Assembly: GCA_018105865.1 (NCBI GenBank)
Contig: CM030837.1
Span: 7,718,225 to 7,782,224, forward strand
Length of the DNA stretch: 64,000 nucleotides
Source: Metaphire vulgaris
Taxonomy: Eukaryota; Annelida; Clitellata; Crassiclitellata; Megascolecidae
Direction: 5' to 3'
Shown: in pieces, positions 57,816 to 64,000 of the stretch
Layout: every line of letters begins with the position of its first letter
Numbering within the stretch: position 1 is the stretch's first letter
Translations under genes and position numbers: made by a program
The notes under the pieces: model-generated
What the model was told of the DNA's origin: nothing
Database searches by the model: none
Seen by the model: the letters and a program-made list of their open reading frames with translations, nothing else

Positions 57816-57943
57816 CTGCTGCTAATATACATTGTAGAGACACTGTTTTGAAACTATAGCTCACTTTGAAACATTGCATTCAAACATATGATAATCCAAA
57901 TGATCACAGCTGGCTATCAAGTGATCGAATGCAACTTTCTGAA

Positions 57944-58010
57944 TGTTAGTTTAGTGACTAGCGTGCTGGATTGCAGTTGGAGAGGTCGTGCGATCAAAGG
58001 CGTCTAAGAC
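57944..58010 (+). repeat. tRNA-derived SINE head
   Basis: TTAGTTTAGTGACTAGCGTG resembles a tRNA 5' half with A-box, and GTCGTGCGATCAAAGGC 40 bases on a decayed B-box. Too diverged for a working tRNA; the SINE body would extend to about 58150. Confidence 0.55.
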
Positions 58011-58220
58011 TTTGTGGCAGGATTTAATTGGATTTTTACATACATAATTTTTCCATGTATTAGTAAACAAGGAATGTCACTGGCGGACAAGTATAAAAAA
58101 ACAGAATCAGAGTATGACGGTTGAAGACTAGACCCTCGACGACTGGAAAACAACTAACTCCGAATAATTGCACGACGTCTCTCTGTCTTATCCTGATTTA
58201 TCAAGCAGAAACTCAGTTGA

Positions 58221-58249
58221 ATCTCTCTGTCTCTCTGTCTGTCTGTCTC

Positions 58250-58312
<63 letters not shown>

Positions 58313-58383
58313 CTCTCTATCTATCTCTCTCTATCTATCTCTCTCTATCTATCTCTATCTATCTCTCTCCCTCCCTCTCTCTT

Positions 58384-58424
<41 letters not shown>
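58221..58424. repeat. (TC)n/(TCTG)n/(TCTA)n microsatellite
   Basis: About 200 bp of interrupted TC and tetranucleotide repeats. Confidence 0.95.
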
Positions 58425-58426
<2 letters not shown>

Positions 58427-59016
58427 CCGTTTATGTCATTCACTCTCAACTGTATCCTGGATAAGATCAATGACATGTCAGACTTTTCATTCGCCCTCAA
58501 TTGCCTGACTTTCATCCCTTTCCTTAGAACGAGCAAAATCAAGGCGGCGTGTCTTAAGAACTGAAAGACAGAATATCTGATACTGATTTTTTAAAATAGC
58601 GATCGATGAGCATTTCAAGTGTTACCACACACGCTCCATTCCACTGCCTCCAGTCTTTCATCCAGTTTCCCATCTATGAGAAATTATTAGCTTCACGGTT
58701 TCCACTGTATTTATATTTCTATGCATAAACAGCATTTTTGCCAGGGCCGCTTTTAAGAATGTACAGGCGGTGCACATGCACAGGGGCTCCCACAAAGTAA
58801 GGGCCCCACAAAATGGGAGGGGGACATTTTTACGTGAATAGACGTCATGTAGCTTACTTATTTAGGCCTACTTGGCATCAGTGGCAACTCTTAATTATCG
58901 AAACTATAACATTGAATTCAACATTCCAATATATTAGGCCTATATTATTATAGTCACGCCGCATTTCTTTCTTGAAATTTCGGGTATAAAACGTCTTCAG
59001 GTAAGAGATAAGTTAG
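58425..59016. other. Non-coding; possible MITE fragment near 58742-58830
   Basis: CAGGGCCGCTTTTAAGAATG and GGGGCTCCCACAAAG resemble a decayed MITE end, without a partner. Confidence 0.35.
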
Positions 59017-59024
59017 ATTTTGCC

Positions 59025-59323
59025 CAGTGGCGTCATTTCACACTTTTCTTGGGGGGGGCGAGAAATTTTTTTCAATTTTTACAATTTTTGCGATTTTTCG
59101 ACCTGACGAGTTTGAGTTTCCAAAAAAGTTGACGACCTTTTTTTGCTTGTCAGTCCTTTTTACGATTAGTTACTTCAGATTTTGCTCGACATCAAGCACA
59201 TAACACAAACATGCCCCCCCATTCCAAATGACGTCCATGTTTTTTGCACATTAATACATTAGAAATTAATATTTTCATTTCCTTGGGGGGCCGTGGCCCC
59301 CAGCCCCCCAAATGACGCCTCTG
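59025..59323. mobile_element. hAT MITE, CAGTGGCGTCATTT family
   Basis: It starts CAGTGGCGTCATTTCACA and ends AAATGACGCCTCTG; the duplication ATTTTGCC is perfect (59017-59024, 59324-59331). Contains GACGACCTTTTTTTGCTTGT at 59131-59150. Confidence 0.88.
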
Positions 59324-59331
59324 ATTTTGCC

Positions 59332-60126
59332 TAGTGATGTAAATGGCCTTTATGTATAAACTGTTCTATAATTTTGTTCATCATCTCGTTGTGTACCGTT
59401 CACGAACATTCTATAGCGCCTCCACATTTCTTTCTGCACAGGACCTTCATTTCTTTAAACGCGGCCTTGATTCTTGCTATTAAAGCGAAATTGCCGATTA
59501 GAAACGCAACGCTATTCAGCTTTGGAACGACGTCTACGCTTATTAGTAGAAGTATTGGACGCCGACCAGTGCGTCTTTTCTTGGGTCCTTTGAACCGAAA
59601 ATGTGGTAAAGTGGTTGGGATCGAGAAGACGAAGTCACTAAGGCTGGTCACATTTAAACAGTCTGGCAGTCAACAAGTCTGACAGCTATTCTGGCAGTAA
59701 AATACATCTAAATCACCATTACTGCATTTGAGATGCGCAAATACTAGTCTGTTCTAAAGAAAATATGAAACAGTCACTGCTATAACTTTAGACTCCTCGT
59801 TAAACAGCCAAAGCGAGGATGTCTGAGTGGCCAGAAAGAGGTTGGGAGTTAACTACTCAAACCACTCACCCACCCACCCACCCCCACCACCACCCCAACC
59901 ACCCGCAAATAGGACTCTATACTTTCATCGGCAGGGACCTTAAATTCATGGCACCTATCTCCAACACCTTTACACATCTCGGATCTTCTAACTTTCTTTC
60001 TCTTTCACTGTTTTCCACAAAATCTGCTCCTTTCATTTCTTTTTCATTCTACTAGCATTTTAATAAACAAATCTGCATTAACTTAGAGGAGTAGCACCTG
60101 TTTACCTGGTATATACTTACACACAC
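59332..60126. other. Non-coding, nothing recognised
   Basis: Opposed frames at 59374-59682 without motifs; (CCCA)n at 59868-59888. Confidence 0.4.
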
Positions 60127-60305
60127 CAGTGGCGGCTCTAGGATTTGGCAAGTGGGTGAGGGGGCGTTGGGGTGGCAACTTCTAGTCATGGGGGGCCAAC
60201 CATTTGTTGTTTAATGTATGTAGCATTAAGTATAGGGTCCAACTGGGGGCCACTGGGGGGCAGGCACTCAATAGAGGGCACGGGCCTTCTGGCCCTCCCT
60301 CCGGT

Positions 60306-60368
<63 letters not shown>
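60127..60368. mobile_element. GGCGGCTC MITE (copy 6) truncated by (CA)n(TA)n
   Basis: The left end CAGTGGCGGCTCTAGG and the body are intact to about 60304; the right end is replaced by CA repeats to 60351 and TA to 60368. Confidence 0.85.
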
Positions 60369-60570
60369 TCGAGAGTTGCGATCTGTGTGATCTATTCGTC
60401 GCTATAGAAGTTGAAGTGGTTAATGCAGCTGCGTTGAGTCCTCTGTTAACCCTTCGATGCCTTTCATCGTCGTAATCAGAGCCATTTCAGGCATACAAGG
60501 CAGCGACATGACCAGTCACGTGACAGGACCCTGCATTCGACCGACCACAACATAATAAATCTAAGACTAA

Positions 60571-60760
<190 letters not shown>

Positions 60761-61609
60761 CGACCCTCTTGTCTTTCTTTCGCTCTTCATCTCTTAGGAG
60801 TGTACACTTTCAGATGCATGAGAGGTCAGCAGATTGTGAACAACGGGCAGGTGAAATTGTCACGAGTTTCAGGCGCAAAAATTGCAGCTCCAGAAAATAA
60901 TTTACTCCGTCTGAATGGCTGAGGCTTATGATTAACTAAGGGCACAGCCCGTCAATTGAAATTCTTTGCGATTAACAAACGGCACCGATCAGGATATGCA
61001 CAGTTGTGCAGATTCTATTTAAACTGTTGATCTGGTTTCCATTCCGAAAATCTGCCAACACTCAAAAGGTAGGCTATTACTACCATAATATATTAAGGTC
61101 TATAGTGAATGTTATAGGCACTTCTACAAGCAAAAACTCTGAAGATGTTCTGCGATAAAAAGCACAACTTAGGCCTTTTAATCACCAGCTCATCATTTGA
61201 AATTGTTTTAGGCGGTAATAAAAGAAGACATTTTTTAATGACTAATTCTTATTTTGCGTCTTCTGATATTATAGATTTAGCCAAAATCTGCCCTGAAGCC
61301 GCCGAATAGTTATGAAATCCTGTAACAGTTCACGCATTTTGTAGACTCCGTGTATCAAAATTATTGCGGGTTCGTCCAAAAACGAGACTTAGCTGCAAAA
61401 GCATCGCCATCTGGCGAATAGCAAACACACCTCCAGCTTCACTATATTGAATACATTGTCGATTAACTACGTAGGGCCTAATCAAAGAACAGTCACTCAA
61501 GTTTGCGGACTCAGAATACGAGAATAAAAAGTAATTATCCCAGTCGCTTGTTGTTTTCTATTGACCCGTGAGTCGTGACAGCGTCCTTCAAACTGTCCCC
61601 CGAAAGCGG
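60761..61609. other. Non-coding, nothing recognised
   Basis: No gene or bounded repeat seen. Confidence 0.45.
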
Positions 61610-61621
61610 CTACCCACTGGC

Positions 61622-61773
61622 CACTGCCCAAGAGCATTTAGGACAATTAGCAAATGCATAAAGGAGCGCGATACTTAGGCTAAAGATGTCTTCGCAGTGG
61701 CGTAGCCAATGCCCAAGAGCATTTTGGACAATTATGGCAAATGCCTGGATAAAGGAGCGCCATACTTCAGAGG
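61622..61773. repeat. Local duplication around a lone MITE terminus
   Basis: TGCCCAAGAGCATTT and AAAGGAGCGC recur at 61625-61672 and 61711-61763. Between them is CAGTGGCGTAGCCAA (61697-61711), a single end of the CAGTGGCRTAGCC MITE family with no matching second end. Confidence 0.6.
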
Positions 61774-61924
61774 GCTGAATAGATGTGCATTTGCATGTAA
61801 TTTTGGAGTTTTCAACTTAGCCAATTCTGGGGTAAAACGATGGGGTTAAAATGTTTTGCATTTTTATCCCTCTTTCAAACCATCGTGCAAAATTTAATAA
61901 CAATTGGGATAAAAAACAGAACTA

Positions 61925-62190
61925 CCCTCCAAAAAATTTTTTATGTTCCAAGCTGTGTTGGACGCTTTTGTGAACAGCAAAGTTGTAGGGAATGTAATTG
62001 GAACAAAATAAATCAAACATTTTGAAAATTTGACATTTGTAAAACGATAAATTGTGGTCAGGGTTTAGAACGATCACTTGTATTGAAATCTCGACCAAAT
62101 AGTCAATTTTCATTTATTTTGTTTTACATTCCCCTACAACTTTGCTGTTCACAAATTGTAAATCGTACTTGGAACATAAAAAAAACGATT
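61925..62190. repeat. Fold-back repeat related to the Helitron interior
   Basis: About 70 bp (61942-62012) is repeated inverted at 62112-62182; both contain GCAAAGTTGTAG and GGAAC..AAATAAA-like blocks. The same stretch resembles minus-strand 28170-28030 inside the Helitron. Confidence 0.6.
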
Positions 62191-62806
62191 CTGTTTCGGA
62201 TAGATTGTGGACCCTTATTTGTTAAAGTCGTTTCATCGAACGCATCATTTTGGTAACGTTGAAAACGAAGATACGATGAGATTTGAGATGGTTTAGTTGG
62301 CAGGAATCTAGCAGTCGACCGTTATAAGTCATTGTAAAAACTGGTCAGGGTCTACCATTGAAATTCGAGTCCAATTTACTTCAGATTGTAAATCGTTCGA
62401 TTGTTCCGTTCCTCCGTTTTTCCGTTTTCGTTTCATCGCTCGTAACGTTTACGATGATACGATGAGATGTGAGATGGTTATTGGCGAATCTCCCGACCTC
62501 CTTTCGTCCGTTCCTCCGTTCCTCCGTCGAAGTCCTTCACTTATTAGGTGAAGTTGATGGCGACTGCAAATTAGGACAATTAATTAAAGGATTGGAAGAC
62601 GAGTCGCATTCGGTAGTTAGCCGAATAAGCCGATGAGAGCGAGCTTTTCCAAAAATTGCAGCGGCGGCAGTCTCACTTTAATTGACTCGATTCCTTTGAT
62701 TGTCAAATATTTCCTCATCTCCAGGCACAACATGCTTGCTGTAGAGCTAAGCAGCGAAAAAAGGTCGTCAAGAAAAATGTCAGTACACAACCCCTAAGTG
62801 TCTTTC
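62191..62806. other. Non-coding, nothing recognised
   Basis: CCGTTCCTCCGTT-type short repeats at 62400-62530; otherwise nothing. Confidence 0.45.
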
Positions 62807-63190
62807 TTTTCTTCTTCTTCTTCTTCTTCTTCTTCTTCTTCTTCTTTTTCTTCTTCTTCTTCTTCTTCTTCATCTTCTTCTTCTACTTCTTATCTTCTTC
62901 TTCTTCGTCATCATATTCTTCTTCGTCGTCGTCTTCTTCTTCTCTTCCTCCTACTCCTCGTCCTCCTTCTCCTCCTCCTCTTCCTTCTTCTTCTTCTTCT
63001 TCTTCTTTTTCTTCTTCTTCTTCTTCTTCATCATCTTCGTCTTCTACTTCTTCTCTTCTTCTTCTTCGTCATCATCTTCTTCTTCGTCGTCGTCTTCTTC
63101 TTCTCTTCCTCCTACTCCTCGTCCTCCTTCTCCTCCTCCTCCTCCTCTTCCTTCTTCTTCTTCTTCTTCTTCTTCTTCTTCTTCTTCTTC
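62807..63190. repeat. (TTC)n compound microsatellite with a higher-order duplication
   Basis: TTC/TCC/GTC triplets. The block ending TACTCCTCGTCCTCCTTCTC appears twice about 175 bp apart, indicating a duplication of the compound unit. Poly-Ser/Leu/Phe frames over it are artefacts. Confidence 0.93.
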
Positions 63191-63465
63191 ACGTGTCATG
63201 TATTGCTCAGTCGGAGACCATGTATTTCCACTCTTCTCTGTTTCTGGCTTTCTTTATCAGTGCTATGTTGTCTTTAGCCGTCGTTGAGCGCCTTTATAAA
63301 CACAATAATGCACGTCTGCTTACGAGCTAAAAGCGATTTATTACGCGCCTGTTAGGTCTCCACACGGCTATCAGCTTGTTCGCAAATGCAGAAGACTGAT
63401 TTCACGCAGAAATTAGAATACGAAATTCATCTTTCTTACAAAGTTATGCGGAATTATACAAACAC

Positions 63466-63505
63466 AGCAGCAGCAGGGGCGGCAGCAGAAACAGCGACGG
63501 TAGCG

Positions 63506-63540
<35 letters not shown>
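63466..63540. repeat. (GCA)n microsatellite
   Basis: GCA/GCG/GTA triplets. The poly-Ala frame over it is not called. Nothing was recognised in 63191-63465 or 63541-63780. Confidence 0.85.
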
Positions 63541-63799
63541 GGCGTTCATTCGTCGGCAATGTTTGTCGCGTGAATTCTCGTTCGACTTCGGTGAGTTTGA
63601 ACATCATTTCTGACTGAATGAAAATGTAGGTCTATGCTGCGCTTTTGCCTACTATTTTTTGTATAGTCAAAGGACAATTCCATCAAATACCCGACGCTCT
63701 AGTCTTGTCGGCAAAAGACGAAACAACTTACTGCCAACAACAATTATGCTGCCATTGTGTCACCGAGCTCGTTAAAACAGCAATTATTTGCCTGAAGAC

Positions 63800-63885
63800 T
63801 GACTGACAGAAACACAGACAAAAATACAGACAGATAGGCAGATAGAAAGAGAGAGGCTGGCTGGATGTATGTATGGATGGACGTG

Positions 63886-63917
<32 letters not shown>

Positions 63918-64000
63918 TGTATGTATGTTTGGATGGATGGATGGATGGATGAGTAGACAGACGGACAGACAGATAGATAGATATATAGATAGATAGATTC
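63800..64000. repeat. Tetranucleotide microsatellites to the window end
   Basis: CAGA, ATGT (63880-63927), GGAT (63930-63950) and ATAG repeats. Confidence 0.9.

Noticed and set aside
57365..57879. Long open frames on both strands rich in T, Y, V or S
   Set aside because: They translate the (CTA)n/(ACC)n microsatellite; trinucleotide repeats stay open in all frames.
62798..63277. 159-codon Ser/Leu/Phe-rich frame
   Set aside because: It lies wholly in the compound TTC microsatellite.

Overview
This is metazoan nuclear DNA from a repeat-rich genome. It is AT-rich and full of short tandem repeats. Its mobile elements (hAT, Helitron, Tc1/mariner and non-LTR retrotransposons, and tRNA-derived SINEs) are of kinds common in marine invertebrates. 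I cannot fix the phylum from sequence alone. Nothing prokaryotic or viral was recognised.

One host gene is convincing: a three-exon, minus-strand gene at 25445 to 19265. It encodes a 249-residue secreted protein with a short collagen stretch and a C-terminal C1q domain. Its reading frame joins cleanly across both introns. Both introns have been colonised by transposons, and one splice acceptor is embedded in microsatellite sequence. No second host gene could be supported.

The rest is a layered transposon landscape. About 20 hAT-type non-autonomous elements can be delimited to the base by their terminal inverted repeats (TIRs) and 8-bp target-site duplications (TSDs). Several are nested: 8139-8315 in 7925-9078, itself inside a LINE; 46652-47693 in 45922-47755; 56495-56680 in 56317-56907; 14780-15212 inside a larger transposon. 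A Helitron at 27327-29211 sits inside a hAT element, and a second copy of that hAT element at 34827-35249 preserves the empty site, which proves the Helitron ends. A second pair of Helitron-like elements lies head to tail at 40734-41297 and 41323-41727.

Layout: 1-5100 LINE fragments and a hAT relic; 5.1-12.6 kb SINEs, LINE and nested hAT elements; 13.1-15.8 kb a TIR-bounded transposon encoding a Cys-rich protein of unknown family; 16-19 kb microsatellites; 19.3-25.5 kb the C1q gene; 27.1-30.2 kb hAT, Helitron and LINE; 31-36 kb hAT elements, including one with a BED-type transposase, and a 1.25-kb fold-back element; 37.8-39.4 kb a second copy of the Cys-rich-protein transposon on the opposite strand; 40.7-41.7 kb the Helitron pair; 42-48.5 kb hAT nests followed by an unusual element built from CTAG-centred palindromes; 49-64 kb LINE, SINE and hAT elements and very long microsatellites.

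The most interesting signals are the CTAG-palindrome element (47778-48514), the TIR-bounded Cys-rich-protein transposon, the Helitron with its empty site, and a short module (TGACAAGCAAAAA-type) that recurs inside otherwise different hAT families.
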